DNA from: Pseudomonadota bacterium
GTDB lineage: Bacteria; Desulfobacterota; Binatia; Binatales; Binataceae
NCBI GenBank assembly: GCA_021324855.1
Contig: JAJPIG010000035.1
Span: forward strand, 48,417 to 112,416
Direction of reading: 5' to 3'
Length of the DNA: 64,000 nt
A model generated the notes under the pieces. The model was not told where the DNA came from. It was given only the letters and a program-made list of their open reading frames with translations, and made no database searches. Shown piece by piece: positions 9,375-17,691 of this stretch; the stretch's first letter is position 1; the number at the start of each line of letters is the position of its first letter. Both the position numbers and the translations under genes were made by a program.

Positions 9375-9583
9375 GGGCGCGCACCACAGGCAAAGTCGAG
9401 AACGCCGTCAAGTATGTAAAGCGCAACGCGCTGGCGGGCCGGCGCTTCAGTTCGTGGGATGACCTCAACAATTGGCTCGAGCGTTGGAGCGTCAAGGTCG
9501 CCAATCGGCGCGTGCACGGCACTCCACGAGCGAGCGATCGATCGTTTCGCCCATGAACAATTCACGCCATGCGAACTGCTCAA
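9375..9583 (+). mobile_element. IS21-family IstA transposase remnant
   Basis: Translation in the frame of 9389 reads GKVENAVKYVKRNALAGRRF and continues to ANRRVHGT, the segment near the C-terminal end of IstA integrase cores. At about 9525 the reading moves to another frame (RAIDRF), so a frameshift has occurred. The N-terminal HTH and most of the DDE domain are absent, and istB is not nearby. The 9140-9374 stretch before it contains nothing I can identify. Confidence 0.65.
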
Positions 9584-9725
9584 CCGACGCCACTTCAAGA
9601 CCCAGGTCGAGGCAAACATGGCGCTGTTCTATTTCATCGAGGGCTTCTACAACCCGCATCCCCGCCACTCGGCACTTGGTTATCTCTCGCCGATCGAATA
9701 CGAGCGCAATCCACCGAGACGACGC
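9580..9725 (+). mobile_element. IS3-family OrfB transposase C-terminal remnant
   Basis: The frame of 9459 continues into RRHFKTQVEANMALFYFIEG and then FYNPHPRHSALGYLSPIEYE, the typical end of IS3-family OrfB (last Glu region of the DDE core). Only this tail survives and it joins the IS21 remnant without a gap. About 210 bp of unassigned sequence follows before the IS630 remnant. Confidence 0.8.
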
Positions 9726-9934
9726 GAATCAAACTACGAGGAGCTCGACCGCTCTGCGCACCGCTTGGCCGGCCAAGTCGGCCGGGGTGCGCGGCGCCGC
9801 AGTCTCGACCAAAGAGTCCATAACGCTTTTCGGCTCGCTCTCAGATGCGAGCGGTGGGCGCATGATCATGCTGCCAATCGCCAAGCACTGCAGCCTGGCA
9901 CTGGGGAGCGGTCCAGGTATGGGACACTTCCAAA

Positions 9935-10221
9935 GGCTAAGGCCATGTGGGAACGGGCTTCAAGCGCACTGCGGGCGTGCGGTCAAACAGTTCATCGCCG
10001 CACCGCACGGCCGGCACGCGATCGAGCAATGTCCGTCTACATTCCGGAGTTCAACCCTATCGAATACCTCCGGAGTTACTGGAAGCATCACGAACTGCCC
10101 AACTGCTGTCCCTCGCGACTTCGGCGAGCTGAGCTATCGGGCGCGTTGCGCGCTACGCCCGATGCGTAGGCGTCCGCCACTGGTCCACTCTTTCTGGGGT
10201 CAGGCGCAATTGTCACTATGA
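9935..10221 (+). mobile_element. IS630-family transposase C-terminal remnant, two frameshifts
   Basis: Three pieces of one IS630-type transposase lie in order. GLQAHCGRAVKQFIAAPHGR is in the frame of 9472. YIPEFNPIEYLRSYWKHHEL, which carries the catalytic Glu region, is in the frame of 9459. CPRDF through RPMRRRPPLVHSFW is in the first frame again, ending with a stop at 10221. Two frameshifts (about 10040 and 10115) inactivate it. The element abuts pncA's 3' end. Confidence 0.8.
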
Positions 10222-10241
10222 TATCCGATAACTAATAATTA

Positions 10242-10877
10242 TTACCGGATGATCGAGACGCCGCGAGCCGTTAGTTCGTTTCCGACCGTTTCGTCCGATG
10301 ATGGATCGACGGCACGAGTTAAGTTCCAAAGCACCACAGCATTAAACCCCAGCGCTTGAGCATCTTCTGCCGTCCACTTGACGCAGACGTCACGTGCGAG
10401 GCCGCAGATGAATATCTTTTCGACCCCACACTCTCGAAGAAATCCCGCCAGTCCGGTCGGCGGTCGATTGCCGTGTTCATCCCAGTTGCCTCGAAAAGCA
10501 CTGTACGAGTCCACTTTCGGGTCCGTACCCTTTCGAAGGATCAGCATCGCGTACTCCCAGGGTACACCGGGATACAATTCCGCGCCGGCTGACCCTTGAA
10601 CACAGTGATCCGGCCAGAGAATTTGCTCGTGTCCGTAAAGTTCAATTTTGTCCATGGGCTTCTTGCCCGCATGGCTGCTGGCGAAAGACCGGTGTCCTCG
10701 TGGATGCCAATCCTGCGTCGCAACGACGAGATCGAACTGCTTTTGCTCGAGCAGATTCAGTATCCCGGGAACAATCTCGTCTCCCTTCGGCACGGGAAGC
10801 GCGCCACCCGGCATAAAATCAAGCTGAAGATCGACGACTAGCAACGCTTTTTTCTCAGGTTGGATTTCTCGCCGCAT
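10242..10877 (-). CDS. pncA: Nicotinamidase (isochorismatase family)
   Basis: A 211-aa hydrolase converting nicotinamide to nicotinate in NAD salvage. The triad is visible: Asp16 (VVDLQLDFMPGG), Lys121 (GTDPKVDSYSAF) and nucleophile Cys165 (GLARDVCVKWTAEDA). Metal ligands are expected at Asp56, His58 (TQDWHPRGH) and His91 (WPDHCVQGS). Length and motif spacing match PncA, not the shorter isochorismatases. A TATAAT hexamer (10898-10903, minus) lies 21 bp before the ATG, with no good -35. It stands alone, with transposase debris downstream. Confidence 0.92.
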   Translation of the reverse strand: MRREIQPEKKALLVVDLQLDFMPGGALPVPKGDEIVPGILNLLEQKQFDLVVATQDWHPRGHRSFASSHAGKKPMDKIELYGHEQILWPDHCVQGSAGAELYPGVPWEYAMLILRKGTDPKVDSYSAFRGNWDEHGNRPPTGLAGFLRECGVEKIFICGLARDVCVKWTAEDAQALGFNAVVLWNLTRAVDPSSDETVGNELTARGVSIIR

Positions 10878-11282
10878 ATTTGACCACTTTGGAGGATATT
10901 ATACGGCAGTCATACGGCGTGGTCGTGCCGAAAAGAAAGCTCGAGGTGTGGAAGCAAGTGCCGAGATCATTGCAGTACGGATGAGGTGCCGACTGATTTC
11001 AATGGGGTTCTCAAAAAGGATTTGATGATCGAGCGAGGCGGTTGGTCGCATCGATACAGAGACGCCAAGGCTTTGCCAACGCATGCGCCGCCGTGTGCCG
11101 AACGCGCCGGGGCGCTTTTCCGCTTAAATTAAGAGCGCGCTCCAGAAGCAACGGACGCTGATAGTGGGCATTATCCACATACGCTCCATCGGTGTAACAA
11201 TTTAAGGAATGGCGTTTGCCAATCTTCCAACGCGACGCAGAGCGACGGGCAAAGAACTGGAAATAACCCAAATGCAGGATCC
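10878..11282. other. Intergenic stretch without a recognised gene
   Basis: About 400 bp between pncA and the ftsH stub. The minus strand around 11050-11230 translates to a protein-like stretch (RPLLLERALNLSGKAPRRVR) without a credible start, which could be gene debris; I recognise no family. No hairpin or repeat stands out. Confidence 0.3.
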
Positions 11283-11549
11283 ACGAACATCAACAAAGAG
11301 GCCCAGCCGAAAACCCAATTTCCTCAAAGATTGTGGTTGTGGTGGCTGCTTTCGATGGTTTTGCTTCTTGCGCGGAGCTTTTTCAACCTGTGGTCCGGAT
11401 CGTCCTCCGAAGTCGCTGTCATTCCCTACTCCACCTTTCTCGAGCAGGTGCGGGCAGATAACGTTGCTAAAGTCCACATCGTCGCGGATACCATCACTGG
11501 AACTTTACCCAACGGCTTGCTGCCCCATCTGAATGACGTTCCTGTGTGA
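11283..11549 (+). pseudogene. FtsH N-terminal stub
   Basis: The plus strand encodes a hydrophobic WLWWLLSMVLLLARSFFNLW segment, then IPYSTFLEQVRADNVAKVHI and ITGTLPNG. This is the order found in FtsH proteases: first membrane helix, then the start of the periplasmic FtsH_ext domain. No start codon lies in this frame; an ATG at 11273 would fit only after a one-base frameshift. The stop at 11549 comes long before any AAA ATPase or zinc-protease domain. A decayed or truncated copy, not a functional protease. Confidence 0.55.
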
Positions 11550-11598
11550 GTTAATCTTTCTGAATGCCCTCCGAAAACGAAGCGCGCTGCGGCTCGTT

Positions 11599-11928
11599 CT
11601 ATCGACGTCCACCGCCGCCGCGAAAGCCTCCGCCGCCGCGAAAGCCGCCCATTCCTTGAAAACCTTCACCTGCATGCCCGAAACCGCCGCCGTGGTAGAA
11701 CACCATATGATGGCCATGCTCGTAGTGTTCTTCCCAAGGATGGTGAACGGCAAAGACAGGATCATATCCCCAGCTATTGCCCCAACCCCATGCGTACGGC
11801 GCATAACCGTAAGCCGGGTACCCGGGGTAGCCGTAACTGTAGCAACCGTTCAGACAACCTGCGACGCAACCAACCAAAAAGAGAGTTTTGATCGATCGCA
11901 GCAATCTTTGATTTCCCTGACAGCGCAT
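11599..11928 (-). CDS. Small His/Gly/Tyr-rich putative lipoprotein
   Basis: A 109-aa protein of no family I know. The N-terminus has a basic stretch and a hydrophobic segment ending in several lipobox-like cysteines (LVGC, VAGC, LNGC, residues 18-29), so secretion and lipidation are likely. The mature part is Tyr/Pro/Gly-rich (YGYPGYPAYGYAPYAWGWG), then His-rich (HHPWEEHYEHGHH), then ends in glycine repeats (GGFRGGGGFRGGGGRR). The His cluster could bind metal (inference). The ATG lies one base after the stop of the repeat protein upstream, which argues for translational coupling. Confidence 0.6.
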   Translation of the reverse strand: MRCQGNQRLLRSIKTLFLVGCVAGCLNGCYSYGYPGYPAYGYAPYAWGWGNSWGYDPVFAVHHPWEEHYEHGHHMVFYHGGGFGHAGEGFQGMGGFRGGGGFRGGGGRR

Positions 11929-11929
11929 G

Positions 11930-12436
11930 TCATGGCGCTCCCCACGCCGGCTTGCCGTTCTCGTGGTAGAACGCCAAACCCGGAGTCTGCGACTTCGGGA
12001 TGTCCAAAGCCGTCCGCAGACGGCCGTCCGGACCATAGAGGCCGAGTCCGGGCTCGCCAGCCTTACCCAGCGCCATCGTGGCCCGCAATCTGCCGGCCTG
12101 GTCGAACAAATCAATTCCCGGCGTACCGTCTGCATTGATATCCACAGTCAGCCGGGTGCGACCATCCGAGTCGTCAAGGTTGAAGCCTACCGCGCCGTCG
12201 CGCGTCACACCTATCGCGCCGCGAAGTTTGCCAGCGCTGTCGCGCAACAGAAATTGTTGCGCTTGCAAGGTATCAGAAATCCCTGAACTCGACTGACCCA
12301 TGGTTAACAATGCAGTGCAGAACACCAGCAGCGCACCCGCTATTAGGCGCAATCGCCTGTTGCTGCTCTGCAGTCCGGCCTGTTGTGATTCCAACCGTGA
12401 AAGCCGCTCCAGTAGGTCATTCGCCGATTCTGCCAT
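11930..12436 (-). CDS. Membrane-anchored protein of four exact 23-residue repeats
   Basis: A 168-aa protein from the ATG at 12436 (12481 would add 15 residues without support). Residues 1-28 are polar and heptad-like (LLERLSRLESQQAGLQ). One membrane helix follows (RLIAGALLVFCTALLTMG), so the rest is probably outside. From about residue 62 the chain is four tandem 23-residue units plus a partial fifth, each with a core such as LRDSAGKLRGAIGV, LFDQAGRLRATMAL or LYGPDGRLRTALDI and a Pro/Gly at the end. The units look like beta-hairpins of a fibrous or beta-helical fold. Function unknown; it is directly upstream of the lipoprotein gene. Confidence 0.75.
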   Translation of the reverse strand: MAESANDLLERLSRLESQQAGLQSSNRRLRLIAGALLVFCTALLTMGQSSSGISDTLQAQQFLLRDSAGKLRGAIGVTRDGAVGFNLDDSDGRTRLTVDINADGTPGIDLFDQAGRLRATMALGKAGEPGLGLYGPDGRLRTALDIPKSQTPGLAFYHENGKPAWGAP

Positions 12437-12520
12437 AATCAGCTCGCTGCTCTTTTCCCTGATCTGCCAAAGACCGATCAAATTACGATGAGCGCTCTTG
12501 GGAACGAGTCGACCGGGGCG

Positions 12521-14035
12521 TTACAGCCCCGACAAAGATTCCGCGGTAGCCTCATCCACCGCCGCCTTCGCCACTGAAAACCCGTATAAGGCGTTGGCGT
12601 ACTCGGCATCATCATAGGTGTAAAAACGTTGGGCGTCTTCCAGTTCCACGATGTTGGTCAGTCCCGCTTCGTAGCGCTTCTCTGCAAGCTCGAGTTGCGC
12701 GCCTGAGGCGGCCAAGGCTTTTTCCGCCCGCTCGATGCGCTCCAGGGAAGTCTGCCAGTTCAGAAAGGCCGTTTGTACCTGGAGAATGATTTGCTGCTGC
12801 AGATCCTCGATCCCATCCTGCACCGACCTTTGCCGGGCCTTGGCCTCGGCGATCTGATCGGTCGTCAGAAAGCTATTGAAAATCGGCCATGTAATCAGGA
12901 CGCCGAGATTGTAGTTGTTCGCGGCCGGCAAACTCGTGCCCATCGCCGAGTAACCGCCAACTGCATTGACTGTAGGATAATAGTCACTTTTGTATTCGGT
13001 AATTTGAGCGCCAAGCGCTTTCGCCTGGTTGTCCAAAGCAAGAAGATCCGGGCGCGAGCGCAGGGCGCGTTCCAATAGGGGCCGAAGCGTCGTAGTAATC
13101 GGAAAATAGGTGAGAATGTCAGCTAAATGGTATTCAGGGGCCCGGTCGCTCAAGCCCAAAGCGTTACTGAGTGCTATTTTCGCGTCGGCATATTGATTGC
13201 GGGAATCGAGTAAATGAAGTTGAGCACGTTCCAATTCGGCCTGCGTCACATACACGTCCAACTGCGGCCGAAGCCCCGCCGCGGCTTTAACCTGCGCCTC
13301 ATGAAGATGAAACCGGCGCTGCTCCACGGCTTTTTCGTAGACTCTTATCAATTGCTTCGCTTCGAGAACGCCAAAATATCGACGGGAAACCTCGAAAATT
13401 AGCTGGAGTTTTGCAAACTGCTCGTCTGCCAAAGCTGACTGTGCTTCGAAGTTTCGTTGATAGACATAGTTGCGATGGCGCCCGAAGTCGAAGAGAAACT
13501 GCGAAACCGCCAGGCCACCCATATAATTGTTGCTGGTATTCGAGCTCTGGGAGAAATCGTTACTGGGCAAATCATGATTGCGCCCGGTCATTCGTGGGAA
13601 TGCGGCCTCGGGATCGTAATAACTGGTATTTCCGATGCCATTGTCGGTGCTGCCCAGATCTTGCGCCACTCCAAACACCTGTGGACCCAAATATGAACGC
13701 GCCTCGCCGATTCTGGCGGTCGCGGCGTTGACATTCTCCTGTACCTCCCTGATTCGGGGGTGATACCGGATGGCTATGGAAATCGCCTGCTTAAGCGTGA
13801 GTTCGGCATTCGGCGAAAAGGGCATCGCAGTTGGCGCCCTCGGTATTTGCAGGACACTTGCGCTGATTGGCATTGGCAGGCCCGCAGACGCGGGCAATTG
13901 AAAGATTTTGGCGCCGGCTGGCGCGGGACTTGAAGCCGGCGCCACAGTCCCGCTTTGGTCCGCGAACGCTAGGTTTTGCGCAACGAAGAGAACGAAAGCC
14001 AGGAGAAGAATGAAAGAAACGCGTCGGCAGTCCAT
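12521..14035 (-). CDS. TolC-family outer-membrane efflux protein
   Basis: A 504-aa outer-membrane factor. Residues 1-25 are a signal peptide ending at AFA. OEP repeats follow: LTLKQAISIAIRYHPRIREV starts the first, and RIERAEKALAASGAQLELAE with KRYEAGLTNIVELEDAQRFY the second. It would form the outer-membrane tunnel of the pump whose adaptor is encoded 57 bp upstream. The inner-membrane pump gene of this set is broken, so the pair is either orphaned or serves another RND protein. Confidence 0.9.
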   Translation of the reverse strand: MDCRRVSFILLLAFVLFVAQNLAFADQSGTVAPASSPAPAGAKIFQLPASAGLPMPISASVLQIPRAPTAMPFSPNAELTLKQAISIAIRYHPRIREVQENVNAATARIGEARSYLGPQVFGVAQDLGSTDNGIGNTSYYDPEAAFPRMTGRNHDLPSNDFSQSSNTSNNYMGGLAVSQFLFDFGRHRNYVYQRNFEAQSALADEQFAKLQLIFEVSRRYFGVLEAKQLIRVYEKAVEQRRFHLHEAQVKAAAGLRPQLDVYVTQAELERAQLHLLDSRNQYADAKIALSNALGLSDRAPEYHLADILTYFPITTTLRPLLERALRSRPDLLALDNQAKALGAQITEYKSDYYPTVNAVGGYSAMGTSLPAANNYNLGVLITWPIFNSFLTTDQIAEAKARQRSVQDGIEDLQQQIILQVQTAFLNWQTSLERIERAEKALAASGAQLELAEKRYEAGLTNIVELEDAQRFYTYDDAEYANALYGFSVAKAAVDEATAESLSGL

Positions 14036-14092
14036 GGTTCTACTACTCCAACTTCGGAATTAAATTGTGTTTTGGTCTTTACGACACTTGTT

Positions 14093-15262
14093 TCAACCGA
14101 CGCCTCCGGTCGTTCGATTCGCCTCATGGGTTGGTTGTTGCAGGCTGCAGCGCACCTGCTCGCCGGGACTAAGCGCGTTGCTATACGTTCCCACGACCAG
14201 CGATTCGGGATTGAGTCCGGAAGTTACCTCCACGCTGTTGCCGTTGGTAATCCCCGTCGAGATCGGAATTTCAGCGAGCCGCCCCTGCTTGATGACCATG
14301 ACGTGAGCCGATTCGCCGCTGCCTTGAACCGCCGCACTCGGCACAATCAGAGCATTATCATGCCGCACTAAATCGAGCGTCACGTGGGCATAAGCTCTCG
14401 GATAAAGCACTCGGCCCGGATTGTCGAGATCCACCTCAGTGAGCATGGTTCGCGTTGCAAGATCCAAAGAGTTGGCGAATCTTGCGACCTCGCCCTTGAA
14501 CACCCGGTTTGGAAATTCGTCGAAGCGCAGGATGGCCGGCGTCCCACGATGAATAAAAGGATAGGACCCTTCCGGCACATATACATAAACCCGCAGCTTG
14601 TCTATCTGCGCGATGGTGAGGATGGGACCACCTCCGGTTCGATGCCCTCCGGCCCCCTCGGTTGCTCCTGGAGAAATCAGACCGGAAGTCTCGTCGACGC
14701 CAAAATCGCCGCCGCCGGCGCGGATCAGAGCGCCCGGATCGGCGAACCTGCCGGTTATCACACCGTCAAAGGGAGCAACGATTTTCGTATACTGGACCAT
14801 GGTATCGAGCGTACGCATCGCCGCCTGCGTTTCCTGGTACTTGGCGTAAGCCATATCGACGTCTTCCTGAGACACCAGGCGCGGGTCAGTCTCTTGCACC
14901 CGCTTCAGCCGGTCATAGGTGATCTTGGCTATTTCGAGGCTCGCCTGCGCCCGGGCAAGATTGGAATGCAGCTCCGGCACTTCGATTTGCGCGAGAAGCT
15001 GCCCCGCCTTCACCCAATCGCCTTTGTCCACGAATATGCTCCGCAGATAGCCGGTGACTTTGGCGTGCAAAGCCGCTTCATAAAAACCGACCACGTCACC
15101 GGGCAGATCGATACTGCGCACCATCTCACCCACCTGCGGATGAATCACGCTAACCGTCGGTTCGGGTGGATCGGCGGGTGCATCCGGCTTCCCGCCGCAG
15201 CCGCACGCCACAACCATCAAGACCGTAACTATCATCGCGATAGTTTGCTTCGCGATGCTCAC
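14093..15262 (-). CDS. RND efflux periplasmic adaptor (MdtA/AcrA-like) lipoprotein
   Basis: A 389-aa membrane-fusion protein. The start is the GTG at 15262 with AGAGGAGGAATC before it; it overlaps the stop of the RND gene as GTGA. The signal ends in the lipobox MVVAC (Cys20), so it is lipid-anchored. Lipoyl-like halves flank a coiled-coil hairpin (GWVKAGQLLAQIEVPEL-type first half near residue 80 and IVAPFDGVITGRFADPGALI near 165). Beta-barrel and membrane-proximal domains follow. It links an RND pump to TolC; its own cognate pump is a pseudogene. Confidence 0.9.
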   Translation of the reverse strand: MSIAKQTIAMIVTVLMVVACGCGGKPDAPADPPEPTVSVIHPQVGEMVRSIDLPGDVVGFYEAALHAKVTGYLRSIFVDKGDWVKAGQLLAQIEVPELHSNLARAQASLEIAKITYDRLKRVQETDPRLVSQEDVDMAYAKYQETQAAMRTLDTMVQYTKIVAPFDGVITGRFADPGALIRAGGGDFGVDETSGLISPGATEGAGGHRTGGGPILTIAQIDKLRVYVYVPEGSYPFIHRGTPAILRFDEFPNRVFKGEVARFANSLDLATRTMLTEVDLDNPGRVLYPRAYAHVTLDLVRHDNALIVPSAAVQGSGESAHVMVIKQGRLAEIPISTGITNGNSVEVTSGLNPESLVVGTYSNALSPGEQVRCSLQQPTHEANRTTGGVG

Positions 15263-16018
15263 TTCGATTCCTCCTCTAAAGTAGCTGAATAGAACGGCTC
15301 GAACATCCATTGTATTAAAATCAATGCGAGAACTGTCGAGACCGCCAAACCTTCTATAGCGGTTCGCGCCAGTGGCGCCGAAGCTTCTGAAGTAAGTGCG
15401 ATAGGAAGCAGTCCCACGACCGTCACCAAGGTTGTAATGAGTATCGGCCGCATCCTGATTCGCGCCGAATGAACCACCGCCTCACGCAGTTGATCGCCCT
15501 GGCGCAGCCGCTCGTTGGCGAAGTCAACCACGAGGATGGAATTCGACACCGCAATCCCGACCATCTATATGATGCCCATGAACGACTCGATGTTCAGCGT
15601 CGTGTCCGTGATCCACAGCATCCATACGACATCTATAAGACCCATCGGCGCCGCGAACATGACCATGAGGAAAGAACGAAATTGCGCAACCGTGATCAAA
15701 TAAACAAGGATCACGGCGATCAGCAATCCAAAATCCATGCTGCTGAAAGAGCCGTGCATCGCAGCTATTGAACCGCGATAATTGACGCTGACGTCCGCCG
15801 GAAGATTCAACTGCGCAAGCTTCCTTTCGATTGAGCTCTGCGTTCCGCCCAAATTATCCCCGCTGGATGATACTAATAGATCGACCGTACGCTGAATATC
15901 GTAATGATCCGCATCCGATGGATGGAATTCAGGGCTGATCGACGCCACGTTTTGGAGTAGTAGACTCTGGGTGTGGCCTCGGTTTGCGAAATTGCCCCGT
16001 ACCGGAATATCTCGAACG
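15259..16018 (-). pseudogene. RND efflux pump, C-terminal third with internal TAG
   Basis: The frame encodes the last third of an AcrB-type (HAE-RND) transporter: FVRDIPVRG, LAQLNLPADVSVNYRG, then membrane helices (FGLLIAVILVYLITVAQF, IESFMGII) and, after an in-frame TAG at 15562-15564, MVGIAVSNSILVVDFANERL to the natural C-terminus. The frame is intact on both sides of the TAG, so a single nonsense change broke it. Upstream of about 16018 a TGA closes the frame and no N-terminal pump sequence is found, so the gene is also 5'-truncated. The stop overlaps the adaptor's GTG start. Confidence 0.85.
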
Positions 16019-16099
16019 AATCAAACCCTTCATCGCCAAGTTGAGTCAACGAGCCTCACGCGGTGGACGCAAGCGTGCAGCTCACAACCGGGAAATTGT

Positions 16100-16450
16100 T
16101 CAGGCGATTGGGTCGTTATCCGAGCGCGAAGGAAGCCGTCTGAAAGGCCGAAAAACTTCCCTCTCCGGGAAGGCACTGTCGAGCGGTAAGAGATCGAGCA
16201 GACACGCCGTCGCTAATGCGAATGTCGCTGCGACCGGTTCGAAAGTGGCCTGCGCCCTCGTTTCGATCGCAGTCGCGTCCTCGTTGACTGTACCGTCATT
16301 GACGAATCGGTGCGGTCCGCTCAAGCTTATTTGCTGGCTGGAGCGCAGTCTTGGCGTCAAGTGGGGAACGTTCAGCGGAGGTCCGAAGATCAACACGCTC
16401 GCCAGCGCAAGGAATGCGGCAAGGATGCTGGGTTTCCTTCGAAGAATCAT
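16100..16450 (-). CDS. Hypothetical small protein with signal-like N-terminus
   Basis: A possible 116-aa product. Residues 2-24 look like a signal or membrane segment (RRKPSILAAFLALASVLIFG); the remainder is unremarkable and ends in an Arg/Pro-rich tail. It sits directly upstream of the truncated RND gene, where small periplasmic proteins are sometimes found in efflux operons. No ribosome-binding site is evident, and the surrounding DNA is degenerate, so it may be a non-coding open frame. Confidence 0.25.
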   Translation of the reverse strand: MILRRKPSILAAFLALASVLIFGPPLNVPHLTPRLRSSQQISLSGPHRFVNDGTVNEDATAIETRAQATFEPVAATFALATACLLDLLPLDSAFPEREVFRPFRRLPSRSDNDPIA

Positions 16451-17019
16451 CAGGGACGTAACCGTTACCAGATAGTGGTAACTTTGGAAGCCCTAAAAAG
16501 CAAGACCGAACTCGGGGGGCGTTCCGAAGACTCATCGATAATTTGATTACGATTGTATTACATGCGTCCGATCTCCCGGAGACCCTTAAAGATTTGGGCT
16601 CATCGCATCCGAGTTTTGTATAAATGGGGTGACACTTGAACGATCCGACACTCTGATTCGTCATTTTGTCGGGATTCCCAGCTCTATCGCGATCCCCTTT
16701 GCTTGTGCCGGTGAGATTTTCACAGAGAATCCGCAGAATCACCATCGGTGGCAATACCCCGGACCCATGAGTAGCCTCCCGGCTCGCCAAAATAGCCTCC
16801 GATCGAACCCACGATGATCCAGGCGATGATTTCCGGCGCCTTACGCGATATAGCGGGTCGGCGGGCGGACCTGTTACGCCGCGCGCGGTGGCTGCAACTT
16901 CAGTAGACGAAGGATTAATCGCGGCATCGAGGGTTGCGCTGTGAGGGATCGTCGCGGGACTTGGGCCCTAATCCATTATATTCATAGGGCTCAGGTCTTG
17001 GGCTGTTCTTCTGAAACTC
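16451..17019. other. Degenerate intergenic DNA
   Basis: About 570 bp between the RND remnant area and the sulfotransferase remnant. I see no gene, transposase motif or strong hairpin. AT-richer patches alternate with GC-rich ones, as expected of accumulated gene debris. Confidence 0.3.
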
Positions 17020-17409
17020 CAAAGGATATTTTTTCTCCGGACTTTCCGTACTCCGCCATCACCGCCATGGAAACCCAGTTCTTCAGATGGAACTACGGGA
17101 TGGGCTCGAGTCCCGAATGCCGAGTCATCTGCTCGCTGCGTGATCCGGTCGCCCGCGTCTACTCGCAATACAAGGCCTGGTCTGATTCAGAGACCGTTCG
17201 ACTATGCCAGTCAGCGCACGGCGCTTAGTGCTTCACACAGTTACGCACACAACTTACGCGCGTGGCGAAAACTGTTCAGCGATGAAAACGTTCTGACCGT
17301 GCTTTACGATGATCTGCGGACGATGCCGCAGGCCTATCTCGATTCGGTCTGCGACCTCAATTTTTTCCGACGTCTTCCGTTTTTCGCGAAAGGGAAATCC
17401 GTCAATTGA
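17020..17409 (+). pseudogene. Sulfotransferase fragment with a frameshift
   Basis: The frame of 16941 gives CRVICSLRDPVARVYSQYKA, the conserved 3'-phosphate-binding strand-helix of PAPS-dependent sulfotransferases. At about 17190 the homology moves to the frame of 17140, giving ASHSYAHNLRAWRKLF and NVLTVLYDDLRTMPQAYLDS, which come next in the family. The 5'-PSB loop (P-loop-like, near the N-terminus) is not seen and the C-terminus is cut at 17409. An inactive remnant. Confidence 0.7.
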
Positions 17410-17691
17410 TTCGAGCTAAATTGGGATAATGTGCGCGGAAGTTATCCACTGACGCAGACTTGGAATGCCGAGCAGGTGCGGCGCTCCGATGCGAAAAGGT
17501 TTGGGCGACGGAGTTGGCCGCTCCGAGATATAAAGCCCAAATACAACTCCACGGACAATGAGAAATTACATCCATCCCTGTTTAGGTAAATTCAGCCAAT
17601 CAGTGACCAAGGTTAAACGCTTCTTTATTGCTGAAAACTCAAGTTTGTGAGTTGCTTCAAGTTGGTGCATAGGTCATAACCTTGACTCGAG

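Noticed and set aside
8732..9619. Open frame of 295 codons on the minus strand
   Set aside because: It covers gstA antisense and transposon debris; the small part between them shows no known family.
10223..10252. AT-rich hairpin at the end of pncA
   Set aside because: Arms match at 8 of 9 positions and overlap the stop codon; too weak to call a terminator.
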